Under the pieces are notes generated by a model, which was given only the letters and a program-made list of their open reading frames with translations, was not told where the DNA came from and did not search any database. A DNA stretch of 64,000 nt from Rhizophagus irregularis (lineage: Eukaryota > Glomeromycota > Glomeromycetes > Glomerales > Glomeraceae). The translations under genes were made by a program, and so were the position numbers. Within the stretch, counting starts at the first letter, position 1; every line of letters begins with the position of its first letter. The stretch covers positions 1 to 64,000 of the forward strand of contig NC_089443.1 of assembly GCF_026210795.1 (NCBI RefSeq), written 5' to 3'. Of the stretch, positions 10,939 through 21,591 are shown one piece after another.

Positions 10939-11675
10939 CAGTGCAGTACCTCTATAACCGACCAATTTTATAGTCATAATGTGACATTTTCAAAAAGATG
11001 TCACATTAGCAAAAAATAATATTTTAAAATTCTAACTGATAATTTTAATAAAGCACATCAAGAGCTTTTAAACTTATCGGGTTAGATTAAAAAATAATAA
11101 ATTTTGCTAGTGTTACATAAGTTTGAAGTTCAGATAATTTATTATGATAGGAAAAATTTGAGAATAAGTGATTTTTGTGTAACATAAAAAAAAATAATAA
11201 TTTGATAGTGCTTATTCAAATAAATCATTTTAGCTTATAAACTTACCTATGCTTTGTTAAAAAAATTTTGAAAAAAAAATTTAAAAAAATTTTTGGTAGT
11301 TTTTATTTATTACAAATTATATTATATCTATTTCTCAAAAAGAAATCACAGGAAAACTTGTTAAAAAAAATATAAATCCCACAGAAAAGTTTCTGATAAT
11401 ATACTTAATCAAATTACTTTAAATAATTATAATAAATAATAAATTATATATAAAAAATTATGCATAATTCTAATTAACATTAGGTATTGCATTAGCCAAT
11501 CAAATTTATTTTAAGTCATGTGATTTTGTATTATGTCAGCAAAAAAATTGAGAAAATTTTTTTATTTGCTTAATGTATTTATTTTTTTAAAAGCTATTTA
11601 ATTTTAAAATTTTATAAAATTCTGACCATTAGATCACAAGATATAAGGGGTACCTATTATAGAGGTACCGCACTG
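10939..11675. mobile_element. pogo-like non-autonomous element, TA target duplication
   Basis: A 737-bp element between TA dinucleotides (10937-10938 and 11676-11677). The left end is CAGTGCAGTACCTCTATAA; the right end, inverted, is CAGTGCGGTACCTCTATAA, one mismatch in 19. CAGT ends with TA duplication are pogo/Tigger-like. The AT-rich interior has no transposase. It is a different family from the CAGTC elements at 3045 and 37244. Confidence 0.88.
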
Positions 11676-12029
11676 TAAATCTGTAATACTCCATTTAATA
11701 AATAAAGTTATATCCAGAATATTATATTATAAATAAGTATTTATACTCTGGGTATTTTACAAATTTTAAGATTTTAAATTGAAAATTTCTATGTAAAGTA
11801 TCTGGGTACTTTAAAATTCTGATAATTTTTTTTAAAGGAGTACTGTGTATAGAAGAGGGTACTGTAGCCCGCGATATACAGTAGTTCTAGCGTTTTTTTT
11901 GATTTTACATGTAAAAACTTAAAGAAACGTTTTCGCAACTTCTTTAATAAATAATAAAAAAAAAAGTTGTAAAACGTTTCGTTTATGCATGCATTATTAT
12001 ATAAAAATGTTTTGCAACATTTTTTGTAT
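11676..12029. repeat. Spacer and truncated copy of the hairpin satellite
   Basis: No gene. From about 11890 the text (AACGTTTTCGCAACTTCTTTAAT, AAAATGTTTTGCAACATTTT) is a short, diverged relative of the 149-bp satellite at 34.2-42.2 kb. As there, it runs directly into a TGAGCC/GAGCTC palindromic block. Confidence 0.6.
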
Positions 12030-12086
12030 AATAGCTTATTTGGCTCATGAGCCAGCTCGAGCTTTTTGAGCTAAGTCTGTTACAAC
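12030..12086. repeat. Left half of GAGCTC/TGAGCC palindromic repeat split by hAT
   Basis: This aligns with 42178-42237. The right half is 14289-14420 and aligns with 42238-42390. The repeat was interrupted at GTTACAAC by the hAT element. Confidence 0.85.
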
Positions 12087-14280
12087 CAGGGCCGATGATT
12101 TTTTGCGGCGCTAAAAGGTAAATTTTGTGTGTGATAAAAAATTTTTTTGTGATTTGCGGTGATACTAAATTTTTATAAATTATGTGTAATTTTGTGGCGC
12201 ATTTTAATAAAATATGTGAATTTATGTGTAAAAAAAATTTATTTCATTTATTTCTTTATCTATTTGTAATTGATCAATTAAAATACAACATATTAAGTTG
12301 TTTTAATGACTCTTCAGATAAACTTTGACGATTAGAATCTAAAAGTGTATTATATAAAGAAAAACTACGTTCCACTGCACAGCTTGAAATTGGTAACCAA
12401 ATATAGTCTAATGCAATGCTAGAAAGAATTAGCAAATGAACTGATAAACTTTTCCAATAATCACCTAAATTAGTTTCATCCAAATTTTCATTAAATTCCA
12501 ACCCACAATATACTGCCCATTCACATAATAGACCGTTAGAAGGATTATCAAGTTCCATAATTGCTGAATAATGACGAATATCCTTTCTTTGAATATTTCC
12601 TAAATGAATATATTGTGGGTTAAAAACCTGACATGCATTAAAAAGTGAGCATGCAGGATGATTAGGAATGTGAGCTGAAAATTTGTCATGTGCTACTTGA
12701 AAAGCTTGACGAAATATTGGGTAAAAATCATCAGGGTTAAATAAATGTTGTTGAATTATGTTTTCAATTTCAGAACCAAAATAAGGTGCAGTAATATTTG
12801 ATTCAATAAATGCTGTAAGTTGCTGTAATCGGCCTTCAACAAAAGGAAAAACTGGTTTGTTTTGTTGTTGAAAAAAAATCCAAATCCTGTACAAACTCTT
12901 TGGCAAAAATTGAAATAAAGTAAATATAAATTGTAATGATGCCAGTATCTCGTAAATTTTGTAATGTTGTGTAAATAGTTTTTACTGTTTCATTTTGTGA
13001 TTCTTCTTCATATTCGCGTCTAAAAAAATCAGCCCAATACTGGATGTGATTTTTTGCATAAAAAACTATTCAAAACCAACTATTCCACTGCGTTTGATTT
13101 GGAAGTGGAATTTTGCGAGGAGAATTAATGCCATTCATTTTAAGATGAGTTATATAACGATTCCTTCGTGCAGGTGATTTGACAAATGATTCCTTGATTT
13201 TAGCTAAAAAAGTCTTTAATGGTAAAAATTGTAAGAAATCTCTCCAGGTTTCTCTAATTACATTAAAAATATTCATTATAAAGTTCGCTAATATGTAACT
13301 CACTTTTAATTAAAAAAATTATGCAATTCCTTACCCAATGAGATTTAAATATGTGCTGGGTATGGCACATGAATTAATTGAGGCATAACTGGCTTTAAAA
13401 CTTCACGATAACATTTTTTCATATACGCGGCTGAATCAGATAAAAATAAACGTGGAATATTAAGAGATATATTGTAAGAATGTAAAATGGGTAGAAGTGT
13501 TTGTCCAATAGTTGTGTTGTTAACCTGTTGTAAAAAATTAACAGAAACCAGTTTTGTATCTTGTCGATAAGCAAAAAGTGTATTAACAACACTACGTGCA
13601 CAATCATCACTAAGCTCATCCATTATAATACAAACAGGTTTTGAATTAAAAATTGAAAGGAGAGTTTTTGTATGATTTTCAAAAACAGAAGGCAAATACA
13701 ATTGACGTAATGTTGGAGCTTGAGGAATTGCTCCTCCTTCTTTAAGATATTTTTTAAAAAAAGGGAGGAGATAATTAATTTTTTCTAATGGAATATTTGC
13801 ATTTGCAAATGCTTGAATTAAACTTTCTACAACTTCTCTTTTGGATTCAGCTGCAAGTAAAGTTGTTTCTAAACTTTGCTGATTTTTTTTGTTTTTATTA
13901 GCTTCATAGATTTTTTTTTGCGCTAGGTGCTTTTTTCCTAAACAATGAGAATCTACTGTTGATTTATGTCTCCATTCCACAGAAAGGTCGCAATAATTAC
14001 AAAATAAAAGATTATTTTCAACACGAAAAACATCTGGATGTTCTTTAATTCTTGTATAAATTGTTACAGCATTAGCTTTATTAGTTTTAGCGCGTTTTCT
14101 AAATAACATTTTTAAAGTGAAAAAGAGATTTTGATTATCGAAAAATATTTTTTTGTGATTTTATATATAACCCTGAGAATTTTGTGATATTATGCGGTGA
14201 TCAGGAGTAATAAATGTGTTTATCACATAATTTTGTGAGTTATGTGAATTTCTGTGAAATGCTGAATATCATCGGCCCTG
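12087..14280 (-). mobile_element. hAT transposon with perfect TIRs and 8-bp target duplication
   Basis: A 2,194-bp element flanked by the exact 8-bp duplication GTTACAAC (12079-12086 and 14281-14288). The terminal inverted repeats CAGGGCCGATGAT are identical at both ends over 13 bp. A hAT transposase fills it on the minus strand. The empty target is preserved in the paralogous repeat at 42230-42237. Intact ends suggest fairly recent insertion, but the transposase has several lesions, so this copy is probably not autonomous. Confidence 0.95.
12274..14109 (-). pseudogene. hAT transposase, C2H2-finger (CGGBP1-like) type, broken
   Basis: Starts at 14109. The N-terminal 60 residues are basic and carry a zinc finger, CNYCDLSVEW followed by HCLGKKH, of the type seen in CGGBP1-like hAT proteins. 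The catalytic region includes CIIMDELSDDCARSV and FLSDSAAYMKKC. The C-terminal dimerisation block is IWLPISSCAVERSFSLYN, ending at 12274. One missing T near 13347 shifts the frame at the conserved PAHILNL motif; a probable 47-bp intron follows at about 13273-13335; a stop lies near 13070 after QWNSWF, and a further shift separates the 12906 and 13070 segments. Domain order and element ends make the family certain. Whether an error-corrected read would be intact cannot be judged here. Confidence 0.9.
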
Positions 14281-14434
14281 GTTACAACCTTAAGCTTTTT
14301 GAACTGAATCTAATAACTGGCTTGAGCTCTTCCAAGCTGACTCGTAAGCCACTAAGCCAATTTAATCATAGCTTGGCTTAAAAAGCTTGAGCTAACTCAT
14401 GAGCCAGCTTAGCTCGTGTAGAGCACTACTCTTT

Positions 14435-14765
14435 ATGTCAAAAAACATTTGAACGAAAATGGAATGAACTTATTAAAGAATTTCCAGCCTGTGATGAACA
14501 ATACCTTACAAGAGTTGTAAAAATAGTTGAGCTTGTTATCAATCGTAATTTTAGTACTGGAATATAAAGTACGTAACGGGTAGAGGCTACTAATAAAATA
14601 ATTAAGGATAAATTAAATAGATCCTTGTGTCTAACTAATATTGTTAGAGAAATTCAAAAAATATTTGATCAACAATCAAAAAAAGTGATATTAAATGAAT
14701 ATAAAAATGAAATTCTTACTAGAGAAATACTTTTAGTAATGGCCCTATAAAAAGTCTACATCCTT
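14435..14765 (+). pseudogene. MULE transposase fragment
   Basis: Short in-frame stretches read CQKTFERKWNELIKEFPACD and, after a stop, RVEATNKIIKDKLNRS and LTNIVREIQKIFDQQSKK. This matches the middle part of Mutator-like transposases, where a W..F.AG....R.E..N..IK motif follows the catalytic core. Neither end of the gene nor any TIR is visible. A related C-terminal MULE remnant is at 31.98-33.68 kb. Confidence 0.6.
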
Positions 14766-14779
14766 AAACTGTACTAGTT

Positions 14780-15280
14780 TTATGGTTAAAATATCCTTAT
14801 ATAGTAATAATATTCTTAAAATATACTGAAATTTGTACGAACAGTATATTTAAAATAGTGTTCTATAATAATAAATAAGTTTAAATTATACGAAAAATAT
14901 ACTTAATTTTTAAATGTAATATTAACTGGTATTTTAAAATATTCTGATTAGATATGGAAAATATCCTTAAAAGTAATTTATCAGTAATTTAGGTATGTTA
15001 ATATAATATTCTTAAAATATACTGAAATTGTACAAATGGATATTTAAAATAGTGTTTCGAATTGTAATATTTTAAAATATTCCGGGAAGGACTATATACT
15101 ATTCGTATCGGTTTCACAAATGACCTGGTATGTGATGATGTGTCCTTAAAATATTCTGATCGAGTACATGAATATTTCGATCGGCAAAAAATTAAATAAA
15201 ATAACGTAATTAGATTATTTAATTTTATAAACTAAATTTCTTTCTTTCTTTAAAAGACACGAATTATTTTTTGAAAAAAG
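14780..15280. other. AT-rich spacer with AAATAT(T/A)CT repeats
   Basis: No gene. Short motifs such as CTTAAAATATACTGAAAT and AAAATATTCTGA recur several times, suggesting an old degraded tandem repeat. Confidence 0.5.
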
Positions 15281-15282
15281 AT

Positions 15283-16400
15283 GTCAAAAACTAAAGACAA
15301 ATGCAAGAATTGTGCAGGTAAAAAATGAGAACAAAAAAAAACAAAAAATAAAATGTGTGGCAATATAAATCGAATTTTATATCAATTTTTTTGAATCAAT
15401 ATTTCATAATTATAGATTTCGATGCCAAGTTAGAGTTCATTATTTTCATTATTTTTATTTTGTTTTTTATTAGTGCATTATTACTAAAAGTTTCAGAAAC
15501 AATGCCACCGGGAGAACCAGGAAGACCATCACTACCAGTAATACTAGGAGGAATTATTAGGACAAATGGTTCTGGATTATCTTTAAAAATATCGATCTTT
15601 CTAATCTTAATAGCACGGTTGGTAAAGTCTTTCTGAAGGTTAGTTTTAAATTACTATGATTTTATATTTAATATATAGGCGAACACGGTATAGCAGTAAT
15701 ATTGAGATTTTGTTATGTATAATTATTATAAAGTTATTAATCCAATTTTCATATTTATATTATAAGCATCGCGAGATATCGAAGGAAATTCAAACAAAAA
15801 ACATGTTAGGGAAAGTGATGGTAGTTCTTTTTCATCGTTTCTTTTGTTGTTTACAAAAAGTAAAATTCTTCTTTACTTATTTATAGATGATCAAGTAGAA
15901 ATATTAGAAATATCGGATACCAATAATACTAACGAAGATTTTTGTACGTTTCAAATTATGTCTTATAATCTTAATAATTAGAACAAACAATAATACTAAA
16001 TTTATGTTTATTGTTTCTATATAAGGCTCAACCCTAAAAAATGATAAAAAAAGAGTGAAAATCGGTAAAATTTCGTATTTTTTTTCTACTTTGTTGATTA
16101 ACAAAAGTAATATTTACTTTTTGGTATTTTAAATTATATTAGGCAATACTTCGATATGTAAAAAAGTGACTAAACCGGGTATTGTATAATTAACAGAAAG
16201 CAAAACTTGTGAACTTGAATCTGAAGTAATATATATATATTTTTTTCTTTAGACAAAGAAAGTTTATTGGCTATTAGTAATATTGGAGATCCTATTATAG
16301 ATTCATTATTCTATTCTTTGGGCAAATTGAAAAAAACTGGAGTTAAAAGTGTAGCAATGAATTTGGTTAATAATAGTATCCGATTTATCACATTAGACTG
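15283..16400 (+). pseudogene. Inverted, truncated copy of the 19.6-21.6 kb gene
   Basis: Plus-strand homologue of the minus-strand gene at 19579-21591. The end of intron 1 (TTGAATCAATATTTCATAAT, about 15390), the donor and following intron (AGGTTAGTTTTAAA then ATGATTTTATATTTAATATAT, about 15640-15680), exon 3 (ATGATCAAGTAGAAATA, about 15885-15945) and the start of exon 4 (about 16253-16395, coding IGDPIIDSLFYSL and SVAMNLVNNSIRF) all run in the plus direction. Exon 2 (about 15440-15605) runs the opposite way, a micro-inversion. The copy ends at 16400 while the parent's exon 4 continues for about 320 codons, so this copy is dead. Confidence 0.8.
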
Positions 16401-16639
16401 AATTTATAATTTTATATTATAAAATGTAAAAAAAAAATAAATAAAAAATTATGAATGATTTTTACGTAGAATAATTAATGTAAGTAAATTATTCGTTCAA
16501 TTAACTTTTCAGCTAAAATTTAAAGTCATGGGATGTTTATTAAGTTGCCAGCTGGCACAATATATACAAAATATTTTAATTTTACGATAAAATCGCAACT
16601 GTACTACGGCACTATCTTATTATTATTATAAAACTCATG

Positions 16640-16790
16640 ATTTCATCATCAGTCACTCCTCCTTTCCATCATAGTCTCCTTCCTCTTCCTCTACGTCCAA
16701 CCCCTCCTCCTCCTTTCCCTCCTTTTCATCATAGTCTCCTTCCTCTTCCTCTACGTCCAGCCCCTCCTCCTCCTTTCCCTCCTTTCCATC
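16640..16790. repeat. ~72-bp tandem repeat downstream of the RanGAP-like gene
   Basis: Two near-identical units of pyrimidine-rich sequence (CATAGTCTCCTTCCTCTTCC followed by TCTACGTCCA and CCCCTCCTCCTCC). They lie just beyond the stop codon of the acidic C-terminal tail and may be expansions of tail-coding sequence. Confidence 0.75.
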
Positions 16791-17885
16791 AGCGACCTTT
16801 CCCTTTCATGTCATTATGAATTTCCTCTACCTCATTATCGTCCAGTTCCTTTTCCTTTCCCTCCTTTTCCTTTCCCTCCTTTTCTTCTCCCTCATCATCT
16901 TCGTTAATTAAATCATCAAATCCATTTATCAAGGTTCCATTTTTTTTGTAGAACCAAATTTAGCTTTGACATACATTTTTTTTTAATCGAATAATTCCCA
17001 TTGATTTCCACCACTTTTAACATTAGACTTTTTTTAATTATACTTGCCAAAGTATAGAACCCATTCTCATCAATACTACAATATTGAAACCCCAGATATT
17101 CAATATTTTTATTGGTACCCTTTAATAATGCCTCTAAAATATATATAACACCTTTTTTACATATCAAACAATCATTAATTATTAGTTGTTTTAAATCCGG
17201 CCAGTTAGCCAAAGATCGACTAAGCATTTTCGATGTTTTTTTAGTGAAAAAATTATCTTCGAGATTAATAATTTGTAACTTCTTACACAAACTTAAAGAC
17301 TCTATTATTCGACAAAGATCTGAGTTATAAAAGCTGTTTCGAGACAAAATTACTTTTGTTAGTGTAATTTTATGTTTATGTAGAACCATAGAAAGCAGTT
17401 TGGAACACTGTTTTCCTAAAACATTTTCTTTTATTGAAAATGTTTCTAAATAAGAAGTTTTCCTTCTCGAATTCAATAACGATTCTAATATAACTGTACC
17501 TCCTTCGCCTAACCCCCCGCGTCGTCGATTATCAAGTGCTTTAAATTAACATTATTAGTTAAAAAAACTTTTAACGCCTTTGCACCGCTTTTTCCTAGTG
17601 CATTTTTACTAATTATCAGTTCTTCCAAATTTGTGCTTTCTTTAATTACTTCGCATATTTTTCTCAAAATTTCAAAGGTTTCTTGTTTGTTATTTTTAGT
17701 GAAGACACTCTCGAGGTTCAATTTCTAATTCAAATAAAAACTTTAGATTTATATTTAAAATATATCTTAATTTGTATAATAAGGTTAACCTTGAACTTGG
17801 TAGTTTTAAGCGTTTCGATTAGTTTGTCAATTGTATTATTCGTAATTCTGTTCTCACTTAAGTCGATTTCTGGCAAGATATCCAT
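16789..17885 (-). pseudogene. RanGAP/Rna1-like LRR protein, two exons, two homopolymer frameshifts
   Basis: Exon 1 (17885-17790) starts MDILPEIDLSENRITNN. A 65-bp GT-AG intron follows, and exon 2 begins at 17724 with KLNLESVFTKNN. The body is RNI-type leucine-rich repeats (NLEELIISKNALGKSGAKAL, LGEGGTVILESLL, LQIINLEDNFFTKKTSKMLS). Two shifts interrupt it: in a G6 run near 17515, just before the LGEGG motif, and in an A8 run near 16938. Beyond the second, a frame opens into an acidic tail (NGFDDLINEDDEGEE, then Lys/Glu repeats) ending at 16789, as in RanGAP/Rna1, which activates the Ran GTPase in the cytoplasm. Family assignment rests on the repeats plus acidic tail. Since both shifts are in homopolymers, an intact gene with sequence errors is a serious alternative. 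Confidence 0.65.
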
Positions 17886-18840
17886 GTTTACGATATAAAA
17901 TTGGATGTTGAAAAAAAAGGAAAAAAGAGAGTTAAAAGCATTTGCAGTTCATTAAGAAATTTCACACGATTCTCCATATTGCGGTTGAATACATAAAAAA
18001 GGAAAAAAAAATCCTCGTTAATATAACCTAAAAAGAAATTTTACATGATTTACTATGTCATCAATCTTTTCATCATTACACCAGTATTATGCCCATAGTT
18101 AAATTTTAATTTATTAATTGTTAAGTTATTTTCAGTTTCTTCTCTTAAGGAGAATCATGCGGCTTAAAACTAAGCGCATACATAGGATTGGTATCGTCCA
18201 AGACTCAGGTTTCTTCTTCTAGAAAATAAAATTTTCTTGAAGAGGATCCTGCGGCTTAAGACTGGGCGCATATCGATACTTGTTCTATCTTATTTATACA
18301 CATTGTTTTTGCTGATTTTTATTTCTGAAGACTCATACTTCACGTATATTAATCAATCTATTACTCTATTTTATGTCTTCCTTCTATATAGATACTTGAA
18401 AGAAAAAACCATTTGGAACGGCCTTTCAGGTAATTAGGTGTAAATGTATTTATATTAAAAATATTATAACTAACGTTTTTTCGTTTTTAGAATCAGAACA
18501 TCTGGACTTTGGAATGGACTTTAGGTAAATATGAAAGAAAAACATATTTTTGGAATGATGAACTTTCGGTAAGTTTCATCAATGTTTTTAAAATTTTTGT
18601 TTTACTGTTGTCTTACCATTATTTCTCCTATTGTCAGGGACCTCTCGCTACACTAAATTGAGATTGTCAAAGTGAAAACCTTCCCTTATTTGTTAAAATT
18701 GCCCTTATTTAAAATCAGCATAGTCAATTTTTTTACTTTATCTACGAATAATTAAAATTATCATTATACCTCCTAAAATATTAGCTAATATATCGTACTG
18801 TCATTGCTAAAAGTAAAAATTACTTTTACTAATTTACTAA
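17886..18840. other. Intergenic, with a short duplicated segment
   Basis: No convincing gene. AGAATCATGCGGCTTAAAAC near 18152 and GAGGATCCTGCGGCTTAAGA near 18241 begin two copies of a roughly 45-bp segment about 90 bp apart. A 66-codon hydrophobic frame over the second copy has no recognisable features. Confidence 0.5.
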
Positions 18841-19146
18841 TTGTTGTTATAATATGACTTTAGTGACAGTAATAATCAAAGCTTTGATGTTCCATTTCCT
18901 TCAGTGTTAGAAGATACATCTAAAAGGTAATTGATCGATTATTTATAATAAAAAATATAACTTACATTTTCCTAATAATTACTTTAGCGATGATCAAATT
19001 CTTGATGATTATGATTATGGACCTTTTAAGATCATTGATAATTATGATAATGATAATTCAGAGACAGAAAGTGGTACTTCTGAAGAGTATGATGGTTTTG
19101 AGGAATTTGAAATAACAGCAGAAAAAGAGAATAAAATATGGGACGG
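18840..19146 (+). pseudogene. Fragment of tnp2-type transposase 5' exons
   Basis: Contains a splice-donor-like AAAAGGTAATTGATCG near 18922 and then an acidic exon (DDQILDDYDYG, ETESGTSEEYDGFEEFEITA). These match in order and composition the acidic exon of the gene at 26582-30189 (AAAAGGTAATTAATTA, then the exon with ETESDC and EENDELTDDDKEFEESEMT). The rest of that gene is absent here, so this is a relic. Confidence 0.5.
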
Positions 19147-19149
19147 TAT

Positions 19150-19578
19150 GTTTAATATTATAAATTTAAAATTTTAAACTAGATCATTAATTAATATTTA
19201 ATTTTTTAGATACATAAAAACGTATACATAAATAACATATCGGAGTTTTTTTCATGTAAAAATAGGCTAAGCCACAAATTGATTTATTTATTTATTTATT
19301 TATGATAGTAAACGATAGCAATTATAGCAAGTTTATTTAGCAAATGTTAGAATGCGCAAACAATAAAAGATTGCATATTATTTAGCCTTTTATTCATGTA
19401 AAATTACTAAATTACTTATAATGCTAATTTATAAATCTGGAGGTTGCAACGCTTTTCGAGTCCATTTTTTATCATTATAATATAAATTCATTCTAATTAT
19501 AATGCAAAACTATTTGACTGCAAAAAAATTTTTTTTTCTCTGTTTACTACCTACTCATTACCAACCATCTCGTCAAAA
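19150..19578. other. Intergenic AT-rich
   Basis: Nothing recognised apart from a short TTTA tetranucleotide run near 19280. Confidence 0.5.
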
Positions 19579-21591
19579 TTAACCCCCTGAAATATCAAAA
19601 TATTCCTTAATAATTTCAATTTTAATCCTCTTGTTTTCCCTATTTCTTTCTTGAGTTTTTAATTCTTCGTCATAACTAATCAGCTTGCCTGTACGGACCA
19701 AATTGATCCATATTTCAAAGTTAATTGCCGTCTTTACTCCACTCTTAAAAAAACATGCGCTTAATTCTTCGAAAGAATCTAAAAGTCGCCAATCAAAATT
19801 GGCTACTTCTAGTAACCTGTATATACGTGGTGCTCGCTGAAGCATCAATTCCAAATTCGGTAAAGAAATTAAGGGGTAAAATTGAGCAATTAATATTTTT
19901 GCTTGAGATTTTGTCGTCTCTGATTGTTTTCTGTTTAAGTTTATCTCACAAAAAGCCTGTAATTGTATGTATAACTTAAAAAACCCGATATGAAACCTTA
20001 GTTCCTTGCGTCTGGCCATTTCTTTATTTCCTTGCTCATTTGCTTCTCCCATTACGGATAAAAATATATCCTCTGATAAATCTTTTGCAATCTTCTTGAA
20101 TTCATCAGATAATTCAGTAAGTGATGAAGTCTTTTCTTGCACACGAATTGGTAAAATTTTAAAAGAACTGCAACTTTTTTGATTGTCATCAGAAATCAAA
20201 TTAATACGTTGAGTACCACGAAAAGATTGAAAATCTTGTGTTGAATTAATCTTTTCCAAATGACTAATGAGGGCTTCTCTATACTCTTCTTTTTTACTGA
20301 AGATTGACCTATCGCGTATAGGTGGATTATTTGGCAATTTACCAATATAACCTAGCAGCTTATGCAAATCTTCCGCCAATCTTATACTTGCCATATCCAA
20401 TTCTTTGAATTTCTTTAATTCGATAATATTTGCCTCGAAGCTGAGATCCGAGGCTTGATTATAATCATAATGAGGAAAACTGGCATTAATTGTTATATCA
20501 TCGGAGTTAACGTGATTTGGCTTTATCACTAATGTTCCTGTGGAATCCATAAATCGTATATTATTATTAACCAAGTTCATTGTTACACTTTTAACTCCGG
20601 TATTTTTCAATTTGCTCAATGAATATAATAACGAATCTATTGTGGGACCTCCGATCTTATTAATGGCCAATAATATTTTTTCGTCTAAAGAAAAATATAT
20701 ATATTATTTCAAATTCAAGTTTCAGAGTTTACTTTCTGTGAATTATACAATACCCGGTTTAGCCCTTTTACGCATCGAGGTATCTAATATAATTTAAAAT
20801 AACAAAAAGTAAGTATCTCTTTTGTTAATCAACAAGGTAAGAAAAAAAATGCGAAAATTTACCAATTTTCGTTCTTTTTTTATCATTTTTTTGGGTTGAA
20901 CCTTATACATTACAATAAATAGAAAATAATAAACATAAATTTAAATATTACTGTTTGCTCTAAATTACTAAGATTATAAGATATAAATTGAAACTTACAA
21001 AAATCTTCGTTAGCATCATCAGTATTGGTATCCAATACTTTTACTTGATCATCTATAAAATATAAATAAGAAAAAAGGAATTTACTTTTTGTAAATAAAA
21101 TTGTGTTAATTAATAACTATTTAATAAACTTTAATATTACTGTTATACCGTGTTCGCACATATATTAAATATAAAATCATATTAATTTTAAAACTAACCT
21201 TCGACCATGATCCTGTTCTTCATTCCTATCATCATTGTCAAATTCATTATTTATATTTGGTTTTTTAGTGCCATTATTACTAAAAGTTTCAGAAACCCCA
21301 ACCCCGACACTAGGAGAACCAAAAGAACCATCGTCACTTGTAACACTTGGAGAAATTATTAGGACCAATGGTTCTTGTTTATCTTTAAATATATCCAATT
21401 ATGAAATATTGATTCAAAATTGAAGTAGATATTAATTGATTTATTAGAATTAGATACAAAATAAATAATTAACTTTGCAAACCTGTTGCAGGCTGTTCTG
21501 TTTCGGGTTGTTCTCCAGAATCAAAATTATAAGGTAAAATACTTTTTTGCAGCTGGATAATTGGTATTTTTAATGATCTTAAAGAGTCCAT
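19579..21591 (-). CDS. Uncharacterised spliced gene (four exons), parent of the 15.3-kb pseudogene
   Basis: Exon 1 starts at 21591 (MDSLRSLKIPIIQLQKSI). Exon 2 (about 21387-21198) is Ser/Gly/Asp-rich and contains PLVLIISPSVTSDD. Exon 3 is 21052-20999 (DDQVKVLDTNTDDANEDF). The large exon 4 (20684-19579) carries AINKIGGPTIDSLLYSL, SVTMNLVNNNIRFMDSTG and ELDMASIRLAEDLHKLLGYI, ending FDISGG. All introns have GT-AG ends. No known domain is recognised; exon 4 looks mostly helical and there is no signal peptide or membrane segment. The exon 2/3 junction is uncertain: the best donor (GAAG before GTTAGT) creates a stop, and a weaker one 9 bases upstream keeps the frame. Probably lineage-specific; function unknown. 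Confidence 0.6.

Noticed and set aside
15355-15636. Plus-strand 93-codon frame as a gene
   Set aside because: It runs over intron sequence and the inverted exon 2 of the pseudogene copy.
16637-16819. Plus-strand Pro/Phe-rich frame
   Set aside because: Antisense of the repeat just after the RanGAP-like acidic tail.
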